Translations under genes and position numbers: made by a program
Notes under the pieces: generated by a model
What the model was told of the DNA's origin: nothing
The model's input: the letters and a program-made list of their open reading frames with translations, nothing else
Databases searched by the model: none
Assembly: GCA_031261625.1 (NCBI GenBank)
Contig: JAISJG010000007.1
Location: 1-9,335, forward strand
DNA length: 9,335 nt
Direction of reading: 5' to 3'
Origin: Candidatus Methanoplasma sp.
GTDB lineage: Archaea > Thermoplasmatota > Thermoplasmata > Methanomassiliicoccales > Methanomethylophilaceae
In this document: positions 1 through 6,439 of the stretch, piece by piece
Position numbering within the stretch: the first letter of the stretch is position 1
Layout of the letters: each line of letters begins with the position of its first letter

Positions 1-11
1 CGGTTATTCAG

Positions 12-22
12 TTAATTATTTA
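12..22 (+). promoter_or_regulatory. Possible TATA element for ilvD
   Basis: An AT-rich stretch, TTAATTATTTA, lies about 40 bases before the ilvD start. A transcript starting roughly 25 bases downstream of its centre would begin near 43 and have a very short leader. No convincing ribosome binding site precedes the ATG: the nearest match, GTGAT at 41-45, is 14 bases away. A near-leaderless mRNA is therefore plausible. The call rests on base composition and spacing only. Confidence 0.3.
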
Positions 23-59
23 CCGCAGATTCCAATAACTGTGATATTCGGGTATCTCT

Positions 60-1706
60 ATGAGAAGCGAAGTCATAAGAAAGGGCATTGAAGGAGCTCC
101 CGCCAGGAGCCTTTTGAGGGCTGACGGGCTGAAGGATGAAGATTTCAAAAAGCCGTTCATCGGTATCGCGAACTCATGGAACGACATCGTTCCGGGTCAC
201 ATCCATCTTAACGTGATCGTAGAGGCCGTTAAAGAAGGGATAAGGGAAGCGGGCGGGGTTCCGTTCGTATTCGGTGTCCCTGCGGTCTGTGACGGCATTG
301 CAATGGGCCACAACGGCATGAGATACTCCCTGATCTCAAGAGAGGTCATATCGGATTGCTGCGAGGTCATGGTCGAGGGTCACGCATTGGACGGATGGGT
401 CGGTGTCACGAACTGTGACAAGGTCACTCCCGGAATGCTAATGGCCGCTGGAAGGATGAACGTCCCCGCGATCATCGTCACGGGCGGTGCGATGGAGCCC
501 GGGAAACTGAAGAAGGAATCCCTCGATCTCCAGTCCGTTTTCGAAGCATTAGGCTCATATTCCGCAGGGACTGTCGATAAAGAATTCGTCAGATCGATAG
601 AGTGCGCCGCATGTCCCGGACAGGGAAGCTGTTCCGGACTTTTCACGGCGAATTCGATGGCATGTCTCACCGAAGTGCTCGGATTGAGCCTGACAGGCTG
701 CGGAACATCGCTTGCGATCGACAAGAAGAAACTGAGCATCGCGAAAGCGACAGGAAAGCGTATCGTACAATTGGTACGCAAGGACATCAGACCGAGGGAC
801 ATCGTCACGATCAATTCATTCAGGAACGCAGTGCGCGTGGACATGGCCATAGGCGGGTCCACCAACACCGCACTCCATATCCCAGCAATTTCCAAGGAGT
901 TCGGACTTAACGTCACTCTCGATACTTTCGACGAGATCTCCAGGGAGATCCCGCACATTACAAGCCTCAGACCGGCCGGGATATACAGCATACGCGATCT
1001 CGACAGAGCGGGAGGGATGCCGGCAGTTCTCAACAGACTGAAGGATTCCATTGAAGATGCACAGACTGTGAGCGGAAAATCAATCCTGCAGATAGCGGAG
1101 AAAGGAAAGGTCAGGAACGAAGATGTTCTGAGGCCTTTGGACAATCCGTATCACAAACAGGGCGGAATAGCGGTGCTCAAAGGAAACCTCGCTCCCGAGG
1201 GATCCGTCATAAAACAGGCCGCCGTCAGCCCCAAGATGATGAAATTCACGGGAAAGGCAAGGGTCTTCGACAGCGAGAAGGATGCAACGGCAGCAATCGT
1301 TTCGGGAAACATCGTCTCCGGAGATGTCGTCGTCATAAGGTACGAGGGTCCGAAAGGAGCACCCGGAATGCCCGAGATGCTGTCCCCTACGAGTCTTATT
1401 ATGGGCCGCGGTCTGGGAGATTCGGTGGCACTCATAACAGACGGAAGATTCTCGGGAGCCACCAGAGGCGGTGCGATAGGTCACGTTTCTCCGGAAGCGT
1501 ACGAGAAAGGCCCAATATCCGCCGTAAAGGATGGAGATATCATAGATATCGACATCCCCAACAGGATACTGAGCGTCAGACTTACGGACGATGAACTGAA
1601 AGCTCGTCTCAAGAAAGTGAAGATAGTCGAGCGTCCCGTTACGGGCGCTCAGAAGAAGTACAGAAAACTCGTTACCAACGGCGCCAACGGCGCTTATCTG
1701 GAGTGA
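60..1706 (+). CDS. ilvD: Dihydroxy-acid dehydratase (IlvD)
   Basis: Cytoplasmic Fe-S lyase that dehydrates 2,3-dihydroxyisovalerate and 2,3-dihydroxy-3-methylvalerate to the 2-keto acids leading to valine, leucine and isoleucine. The 548 residues match the usual IlvD length, and the protein is intact. Visible family signatures are VCDGIAMGH (76-84), TNCDKVTPGMLMAAGR (117-132) with the expected metal-site lysine K121, CPGQGSCSG (185-193), and LITDGRFSGATRGG (458-471) carrying the expected catalytic serine S465. C119 and C191 are the likely cluster ligands. At the position where [2Fe-2S] dehydratases carry another Cys, this protein has G46 in VPGHIHL, as in E. coli IlvD, so an oxygen-labile [4Fe-4S] enzyme is inferred. 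The ATG at 60 gives the family N-terminus. The last residues, NGANGAYLE, come from a 9-base tandem repeat, and the 3' end overlaps the convergent chorismate mutase gene by 13 bases. Confidence 0.97.
   Translation: MRSEVIRKGIEGAPARSLLRADGLKDEDFKKPFIGIANSWNDIVPGHIHLNVIVEAVKEGIREAGGVPFVFGVPAVCDGIAMGHNGMRYSLISREVISDCCEVMVEGHALDGWVGVTNCDKVTPGMLMAAGRMNVPAIIVTGGAMEPGKLKKESLDLQSVFEALGSYSAGTVDKEFVRSIECAACPGQGSCSGLFTANSMACLTEVLGLSLTGCGTSLAIDKKKLSIAKATGKRIVQLVRKDIRPRDIVTINSFRNAVRVDMAIGGSTNTALHIPAISKEFGLNVTLDTFDEISREIPHITSLRPAGIYSIRDLDRAGGMPAVLNRLKDSIEDAQTVSGKSILQIAEKGKVRNEDVLRPLDNPYHKQGGIAVLKGNLAPEGSVIKQAAVSPKMMKFTGKARVFDSEKDATAAIVSGNIVSGDVVVIRYEGPKGAPGMPEMLSPTSLIMGRGLGDSVALITDGRFSGATRGGAIGHVSPEAYEKGPISAVKDGDIIDIDIPNRILSVRLTDDELKARLKKVKIVERPVTGAQKKYRKLVTNGANGAYLE
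1629..1650. repeat. GC-rich hairpin inside the ilvD 3' end
   Basis: GAGCG-T-CCCG, loop TTA, CGGG-CGCTC forms a 9-bp stem with one bulged base. It lies inside the codons for E-R-P-V-T-G-A, about 55 bases before the ilvD stop. It could slow decay of the ilvD mRNA 3' end or be a coincidence of coding sequence. No U-tract follows it, so it is not a standard terminator. Confidence 0.35.
1677..1694. repeat. 9-base tandem duplication at the ilvD C-terminus
   Basis: AACGGCGCC is followed directly by AACGGCGCT, encoding N-G-A-N-G-A at residues 540-545 of IlvD. The two copies differ only in their last base. This looks like a small slippage duplication. The second copy supplies most of the left arm of the inverted repeat at 1690-1720 and reaches the stop codon of the opposing chorismate mutase gene. 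Confidence 0.6.
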
Positions 1707-1720
1707 TTCTCGATAAGCGC
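1690..1720. terminator. Inverted repeat spanning the convergent gene ends; possible bidirectional 3'-end element
   Basis: GCGCTTATC (1690-1698) and GATAAGCGC (1712-1720) are perfect inverted copies separated by 13 bases. The ilvD TGA (1704-1706) lies in the loop. The chorismate mutase TAA, read on the minus strand from 1696 to 1694, lies in one arm. Because the element is symmetric, both convergent transcripts would carry the same stem at their ends. Archaeal termination depends mainly on U-tracts, and none is adjacent, so a role in RNA 3'-end stability or in limiting read-through is as likely as termination proper. Confidence 0.45.
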
Positions 1721-1975
1721 TTCCTGGACGTTGACGGATTCCTTCATCAGGAGTTTGCAGATCTCTTCCGCAAAATCCGGGTCTATGCCGTTCTCTTCGG
1801 CGAATTCCCTGTATCTCTTGATGACCTTTTCCTCGACGGACAGGTTGCGCACCCCTTCTTTGTGGTCTTTTTTGTATTTTCCAACCTCGATGGCGAGGTC
1901 GATCCTCTTTTTCATGAGTTCAAGGATCTCAATGTCGGTCTCCCTTATCTTGTTTCTGAGTTCTTCAAGGTCCAT
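1694..1975 (-). CDS. aroQ: Chorismate mutase, monofunctional AroQ type
   Basis: Converts chorismate to prephenate, the committed step toward phenylalanine and tyrosine. The 93 residues form a single all-helical AroQ domain with nothing fused to it. Aligned by eye with the E. coli P-protein mutase domain, R7, R24, K35, E48, S80 and Q84 fall on Arg11, Arg28, Lys39, Glu52, Ser84 and Gln88. The positions matching Asp48 and Arg51 read N44 and V47, which is a departure. The ATG at 1975 is chosen because it gives the family N-terminus (MDLEELRNKI), shares one base with the aroC stop (TGATG), and follows a strong ribosome site, AAGGAGAGG, at 1990-1982. The longer in-frame extension upstream is only aroC sequence read in another frame. 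This is the last gene of the aromatic operon, and its 3' end overlaps ilvD tail to tail. Confidence 0.92.
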   Translation of the reverse strand: MDLEELRNKIRETDIEILELMKKRIDLAIEVGKYKKDHKEGVRNLSVEEKVIKRYREFAEENGIDPDFAEEICKLLMKESVNVQEALIENHSR

Positions 1976-3033
1976 CAGAATCCTCTCCTTATCTGATCCG
2001 CTATGACTAACGCGGTCACGGCTTCCACGACGATCACCGCTCTCGGTACTATGCACGGATCGTGCCTCCCCTCTACTTTCACTGTATCGTTCCTGAGTTC
2101 TTTCAGGTTCACCGTGTTCTGTTCCTTCCCGATGGAAGGTGTCGGTTTGAACGCTGCTCTGAACACCAGCGGAGCGCCGTCGCTCATCCCTCCCAGAATC
2201 CCGCCCATGTTGTTCGTGCGGGTTTTGATGCCGTTATCGTAATAGAACGGATCGTTGCTTTCAGACCCTCTTAATTTTGTTATTTCGAATCCTTTTCCGA
2301 ATTCGATGCCTTTGCATGCGGGTATTCCGAACACCGCTCTTGCGATCTCTGCATCGAGCGCTTCGAACCATATGCCTCCGAATCCGATCGGAAGGCCGAT
2401 AGTGATGCATTCCACGACACCTCCGACGCTGTCACTGTCCGAGGATGCGGACAGTATCTCGGAGGTCATTTTTTCATCAAGGACTTTGGTGCAGGCACGG
2501 GTCTGATATGTTTTTGCAGTAATTGCATCGAAAAGATCGCGATCATCCGGGTCTTCAACGTTCCCGATGGATCTGGTGAATGCGGATATCTCTATCCCGT
2601 ATTGCGAGATGTACTGTCTTGCTATGCTTCCGGCGACGACGATCGCCGCTGTCAAACGTCCGGAGAACTGGTTGCCGCCTTTGATCTCATGGCCTTTGAA
2701 TTTCACGAGAGCGGGAAGGTCCGCATGTCCGGGGCGCGGAGTGGTGCTGAATTTGGCATACTTGGAACTGTCTGTGTTTTTGTTCCTGATTATGAATCTT
2801 ATCGGTTTTCCGGTGGCAGTGTTTTCCACCAGACCTTCTGTGAACTCCGGTATGTCATCCTCGGTTCTCGGAGTACCGATGCCGCTGGACGGTTTCCTCA
2901 GTGCCAGATCCTTATTTATGAGGTCAGGATCAATCTTGAACCCTTCCGGTAATCCTTCGATGATCCCGCCGATGAACTCGGAATGGCTCTCTCCGAACAA
3001 TGTGAATATAAGTTCATTTCCGAGTCTATACAT
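1975..3033 (-). CDS. aroC: Chorismate synthase (AroC)
   Basis: FMN-dependent lyase that removes phosphate from EPSP to give chorismate. It needs reduced flavin, which must be supplied by the cell. The 352 residues are a complete, short-form AroC. Signatures seen: FGESHS (13-18) with H17, RPGHAD (100-105) with H103, GGNQFSGRLTA (119-129) with R125, NNMGGILGGMSDG (274-286), KPTPSI (296-301) and GRHDPC (322-327). The second signature is of the FSGRLTA subtype. From memory this resembles Clostridia-type AroC more than the SSGRET form of classical methanogens, and N121 sits where the standard pattern expects Gly or Glu. The ATG at 3033 follows the aroA stop with no gap and is preceded by GGTGG inside the end of aroA. 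The stop shares one base with the chorismate mutase start. Confidence 0.96.
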   Translation of the reverse strand: MYRLGNELIFTLFGESHSEFIGGIIEGLPEGFKIDPDLINKDLALRKPSSGIGTPRTEDDIPEFTEGLVENTATGKPIRFIIRNKNTDSSKYAKFSTTPRPGHADLPALVKFKGHEIKGGNQFSGRLTAAIVVAGSIARQYISQYGIEISAFTRSIGNVEDPDDRDLFDAITAKTYQTRACTKVLDEKMTSEILSASSDSDSVGGVVECITIGLPIGFGGIWFEALDAEIARAVFGIPACKGIEFGKGFEITKLRGSESNDPFYYDNGIKTRTNNMGGILGGMSDGAPLVFRAAFKPTPSIGKEQNTVNLKELRNDTVKVEGRHDPCIVPRAVIVVEAVTALVIADQIRRGF

Positions 3034-4290
3034 TCATTCCACCTTCATACCGAGCGTTTTCATCTGTATTATGAATTCCGGATAGGATACGGCGTAGCAT
3101 TCCGCATTCTCCATCGTCACCGGAGAATCCGATACAAGGGAAGCGATCGCTGCGGCCATCATGATGCGGTGGTCGCATTCGTTCTCGATGTGTCCGCCTT
3201 TGAGTCTCTTCTTTCCGTTGATGATGCAGCCGTCGTCCGTTCCCGTAATGTCGGCCCCTATCGCTCTGAGCATCGTTTCCGTGGTTCTTATACGGTCGCT
3301 TTCTTTGAACCTCAGTTGGGGTGCGCCGTACAGCCTGCTTGTTCCTTCCGCGGTGCTGAGAAGCACTGCAAGTATCGGGAACAGATCCGGAACATCGCCG
3401 ATGTCTATCTCCAGAGCTTTGAGGGGGGCTTTCGATACCGTTACCGAATCTCCGTTCACGGTGACGGAAGCGCCCGCATCTCTGAGTATATCGACAATGA
3501 CCTTGTCCCCCTGAGGATCGCTGAGGTCCATTCCCGTGACCGCTACGCGGCCGCCGAGGGCGCCCGCGACCAAGGGGAATGCCGCCGAGGAGAAGTCCGC
3601 AGGTACGGAATAGTCGTGCGGTCTGTATCCTGAGTTCCCTTTGACCTTGAATATATTACAGTTCTTCGTGACATCTGCTCCGAAGAGTTTCATCATATGT
3701 GTTGTGACGTCGAGATAAGGTCCCGATACCGTGTTCCCTTCGATGGTTATCTCCGAATCATTGGGAAGATTAGGTGATACGAGTAACAATGATGTAATGA
3801 ATTGTGAGCTCACACTGCCGTCAATGGAGATTTTACCACCTTTGTTCGGCCCTTTGATCGTGACCGGAGGTTTGTTATCGTTGGAGGTACATATTGTTCC
3901 TGTCTGGCTCAATGCATCCAACAACGGCCCCATCGGTCTTTTCTGAAGTGATGCGTCACCGGTTATGGTGACCTCTTTGTCGAACATCGACACGAGTCCT
4001 GAGAAGATACGCATGGTCGTTCCGGAGTTCAGTGCGTTGACGATCCCGTCCGGAGCATGTAGGTCCCCACCGGTTATCGTAATGACCTTGGTGCTGTCGC
4101 GGTCGACCCTCGCACCCATCGCCTCCGATGCCGCAAGCGTCGCTTTCGTATCCTCGGAAAGAAGGGCGTTGGATATCCTGCTCGTACCGTCGGCCATGGC
4201 GGCGAGGAAGAATGCACGGTGCGTGTGGCTCTTCGATGCGGGCGGATGTACCGATCCCTCCAATGAACCTCCGCTGAACGATGCCCTCAT
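3034..4290 (-). CDS. aroA: 3-phosphoshikimate 1-carboxyvinyltransferase (EPSP synthase)
   Basis: Transfers the enolpyruvyl group of PEP to shikimate 3-phosphate. With the start at 4290 it is 418 residues, a normal length for the two-domain inverse alpha/beta barrel. Seen, counting from this start: PPASKSHTHRA (16-26), with the lysine and arginine expected to bind substrate; LNSGTTMRI, the first EPSPS signature; QKRPMGPLLDAL; GSVSSQFITSLLL; DVPDLFPILAVL, with the catalytic Asp; and RFKESDRIR, the second signature. The frame also offers a TTG two codons earlier (4296). I prefer the ATG at 4290 because it makes an ATGA overlap with the shikimate kinase stop and has GAGG eight bases upstream, whereas the TTG has GAGG only two bases away. 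No truncation or missing catalytic residue is seen. Confidence 0.96.
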   Translation of the reverse strand: MRASFSGGSLEGSVHPPASKSHTHRAFFLAAMADGTSRISNALLSEDTKATLAASEAMGARVDRDSTKVITITGGDLHAPDGIVNALNSGTTMRIFSGLVSMFDKEVTITGDASLQKRPMGPLLDALSQTGTICTSNDNKPPVTIKGPNKGGKISIDGSVSSQFITSLLLVSPNLPNDSEITIEGNTVSGPYLDVTTHMMKLFGADVTKNCNIFKVKGNSGYRPHDYSVPADFSSAAFPLVAGALGGRVAVTGMDLSDPQGDKVIVDILRDAGASVTVNGDSVTVSKAPLKALEIDIGDVPDLFPILAVLLSTAEGTSRLYGAPQLRFKESDRIRTTETMLRAIGADITGTDDGCIINGKKRLKGGHIENECDHRIMMAAAIASLVSDSPVTMENAECYAVSYPEFIIQMKTLGMKVE

Positions 4291-5126
4291 AGGCAATGCC
4301 TCGGTCTTGTCTGAGTTATGATGTCGCCGTATATGCCCGATCTGTTTTGGAAGTCGACAAGATCGCCTTTTTCGAGAACGATGGCAATCGCAGGTCCGGA
4401 CCCCGACATACCTGCTCCGAGTGCACCGTGTTTCAACGCGATCTCCGCGATCGAATTATCCACTCCCTGCACGGTGGAGATCAGACGTCCGTTCTCGGTC
4501 ATTGCCGCCAGCGGGTCTGTTTTTGCAAGTTCGATTATTTTTTTCATCTGAGGGGCCAAGGCCCTCAGTTCTGCAAGCGGAAGGCCGGTTTTCCGTATCT
4601 TCTTTTTAGGTATGTGTATCAACACGTCCAGGTCACGGATGTCATCATCAAAGATGACAGAATCTTCCTCGTTATCCGTTATAACGAATCCTCCGTGTTG
4701 ACATCCCCATGCATCATCGAATGCACCGGTGACCGTTACTTTAGCTAATCTGGCACATTGTACGCCAAGTCTGACGAGCACCAGGCCGTCTACTTTGTAA
4801 TTATATCTGTCGAACACCGCTCCGAGGATGGCATTGCATGCTGAACTGGAACTTTTCAGTCCTCTGGAGATCGGTATTTCGGATGAGATGTTAAGACTCC
4901 ATGCGTCCGGTTCTTCTATTTCCATAACCGCGTATGCTGCGGAAACGCATATCCTTGCCATCTCCGTATTCTCTTTCAGGTCGTTCTCAATGAAGACGAG
5001 TTTTGTATTTCCCTTTGTGTCGAATTCGGCATCGGTGCGTAATTCGGTCCCGATCGTCGCACCTATGTTGCACGGCATGGCGTTGATGACAGTTATCGCC
5101 CCATGGGATGTTCCGTATCCTGTCAG
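4287..5126 (-). CDS. Shikimate kinase, archaeal GHMP-superfamily type (probable CTG start)
   Basis: Phosphorylates shikimate at O3 with ATP. It belongs to the archaeal GHMP-kinase family (MJ1440 type), unrelated to the P-loop AroK of bacteria. From the proposed start it has 279 residues, the family length. PISRGLKSSSSACNA (85-99) is the GHMP ATP-binding loop, and GAGMSGSGPA (about 237-246) is GHMP motif 3. The N-terminal strand TGYGTSHGAITVINA matches the family start, but no ATG precedes it. The first ATG in frame, at NAM, would remove this strand. CTG at 5126-5124 overlaps the aroDE stop as CTGA and is preceded by GGCGGTG (5138-5132), a near-perfect ribosome site at proper spacing. The alternative is a GTG at 5174, giving 295 residues, a 17-residue extension and no ribosome site. 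The start is uncertain; the identity is firm. Confidence 0.9.
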   Translation of the reverse strand: MTGYGTSHGAITVINAMPCNIGATIGTELRTDAEFDTKGNTKLVFIENDLKENTEMARICVSAAYAVMEIEEPDAWSLNISSEIPISRGLKSSSSACNAILGAVFDRYNYKVDGLVLVRLGVQCARLAKVTVTGAFDDAWGCQHGGFVITDNEEDSVIFDDDIRDLDVLIHIPKKKIRKTGLPLAELRALAPQMKKIIELAKTDPLAAMTENGRLISTVQGVDNSIAEIALKHGALGAGMSGSGPAIAIVLEKGDLVDFQNRSGIYGDIITQTRPRHCL

Positions 5127-6439
5127 CCTAACACCGCCTTTCTCATCACTTCGTATTGGTCCTTCCCGGTCCACAATCTGAACGATTCGGATCCCTGGCC
5201 GATAAGCATCTCCTCGCCCGGTATGGCGATCGCTCCGACCTTCTTCGCTTCGGATATTATCGGTGTTTCGTTCCCGTAGGCCATGTCGAAGACGACTTGT
5301 CTTCCGGTAAGCTGACTTATGCTCAGCGGATAGTAACCGAAATCGTACATGCCGATGGGGGTGCAGTTGACGACCATGTCGAATCTGAGCGTCGACACGG
5401 AGTTCTTGGGCATGAATTCGCATCCGATGTCCTTTGCAAGCTGTATCCCCGTCTCGGTGTTCCTGCTGACCACGGATACATTGGCACCGCCCTTCTTCAG
5501 TGCATAGGCACAGGCTCTGGCACCTCCGCCGGAGCCCATAAGGACGACCCTCAGTCCTCTTATGTCAACGTCAGCGCGTTCCAGCGCTTTGGTGATGCCG
5601 AGGATGTCCGTGTTGTATCCTTTCAGTTTCCCTTTGTTGTTGACGACGGTGTTTATGGCACCAAACGTCTCCGCTTCTTTGTCAAGCGTATCGAGATGTT
5701 CTGCGATCTTCTCTTTGAACGGGATCGTGACGTTCAATCCGCGTATATCGTATTCCCTGATGACATCTCCGATACTGTCGATGTTCTCGGAGTCGAATTT
5801 CAGATAGATCCCGCTGATGTCCGCCGCTTTCAGTGCGGCGTTGTGCATCTGAGGCGAAAGCGACTTGGAGATGGGATGACCCAGAAGTCCGATTATGATG
5901 CTGTCCCCGTTCAGCGAGGACATCTCTTCCAGGCTCAATTGTCCCGGTGCGGTGGGCTCTCCCACGTAAGCGAAAGTGAATTCGTTCTTCAGGAGGGGTC
6001 CGCGTATCCTGGTCACAGTTCCGAGGCTCCCCATTCCCAACAGAACGTGTTTCCTTTTCAGTTCTTTCGATGCGGAATATATGCTGTGCAGATCCGTGAA
6101 CGAATTCACGGTGAATGCGCCTTTTACGATATCTCCGTTGAAGCTGTCGAGCTTGGAAACGATATCTTCGGAAGAAGGGGTCTTCTCGTGGTCGTGGTAC
6201 GAAGATACCACTGTGACCTCGGTGTCGGGCTTTTTCTCTTCACCGACATCGATAAGGCCGTTGAATCCGTCCGGAAGCAGGGAAAGGTCGATGCCGTCCC
6301 GGTAAGTGACAAGAAGTTCCTTGTCCGGTATGTTCGGAACGTTCGGACCCAGAAGGTCCAAACGTATTTCCGCCATGTCTGCTTTCTCTATATTCCACAT
6401 ATCGGAAACAGAGCTCAGTGAGGCACAGATCCTGGTCAT
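5123..6439 (-). CDS. aroDE: Bifunctional 3-dehydroquinate dehydratase (type I) / shikimate dehydrogenase
   Basis: A fusion of 438 residues catalysing two consecutive steps: 3-dehydroquinate to 3-dehydroshikimate, then NADPH-dependent reduction to shikimate. Residues 1 to about 176 are a type I DHQ dehydratase: EIRLD (24-28), YHDHEKTP (81-88) with catalytic H82, Schiff-base K106 in DIVKGAFT, R144 in TVTRIRG, and Q167 in APGQLSL. Residues from about 180 on are AroE: LLGHPISKSLSP (185-196), NVTIPFKE (236-243) with catalytic K242, N263, GYNTDILG with D278, the dinucleotide loop GSGGGARAC (302-310), NCTPIGM (358-364), and Q415 in MLIGQGSESF. All key residues of both domains are present. The ATG at 6439 overlaps the upstream DHQ synthase stop as ATGA; no good ribosome site is seen, so coupling is likely. 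The open frame continues far upstream, but that part is DHQ synthase read out of frame. Confidence 0.95.
   Translation of the reverse strand: MTRICASLSSVSDMWNIEKADMAEIRLDLLGPNVPNIPDKELLVTYRDGIDLSLLPDGFNGLIDVGEEKKPDTEVTVVSSYHDHEKTPSSEDIVSKLDSFNGDIVKGAFTVNSFTDLHSIYSASKELKRKHVLLGMGSLGTVTRIRGPLLKNEFTFAYVGEPTAPGQLSLEEMSSLNGDSIIIGLLGHPISKSLSPQMHNAALKAADISGIYLKFDSENIDSIGDVIREYDIRGLNVTIPFKEKIAEHLDTLDKEAETFGAINTVVNNKGKLKGYNTDILGITKALERADVDIRGLRVVLMGSGGGARACAYALKKGGANVSVVSRNTETGIQLAKDIGCEFMPKNSVSTLRFDMVVNCTPIGMYDFGYYPLSISQLTGRQVVFDMAYGNETPIISEAKKVGAIAIPGEEMLIGQGSESFRLWTGKDQYEVMRKAVLG
5132..5138 (-). promoter_or_regulatory. Ribosome binding site favouring the CTG start of shikimate kinase
   Basis: GGCGGTG on the minus strand, inside the last codons of aroDE, differs by one base from GGAGGTG, the complement of the archaeal 16S rRNA 3' end. 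Five bases separate it from the CTG at 5126. The competing GTG at 5174 has nothing comparable upstream, so this site is the main sequence argument for the CTG start. Confidence 0.5.

Noticed and set aside
1..59. Possible end of an upstream gene
   Set aside because: The 59 bases contain no convincing coding signal on either strand and are AT-rich, more like a promoter region.
380..1144. Minus-strand open frame of 254 codons antisense to ilvD
   Set aside because: It lies wholly inside the well-supported ilvD gene and its product resembles no family.
1976..2056. Extra 27 residues before chorismate mutase
   Set aside because: They are aroC codons in another frame. A strong ribosome site and the TGATG overlap mark 1975 as the start.
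4291..4296. TTG start two codons upstream for EPSP synthase
   Set aside because: Ribosome site spacing would be only two bases; the ATG at 4290 has correct spacing and overlaps the upstream stop.
5127..5423. N-terminal extension of the shikimate kinase frame by up to 99 codons
   Set aside because: It overlaps conserved AroE sequence including the Q415 region, has an arginine/histidine-rich shadow composition, and goes beyond the family N-terminus.
5156..6421. Plus-strand open frame of 421 codons antisense to aroDE
   Set aside because: The minus strand here encodes a full AroDE protein with all catalytic residues. The antisense product has no recognisable motif, and long antisense frames are common in such coding sequence.
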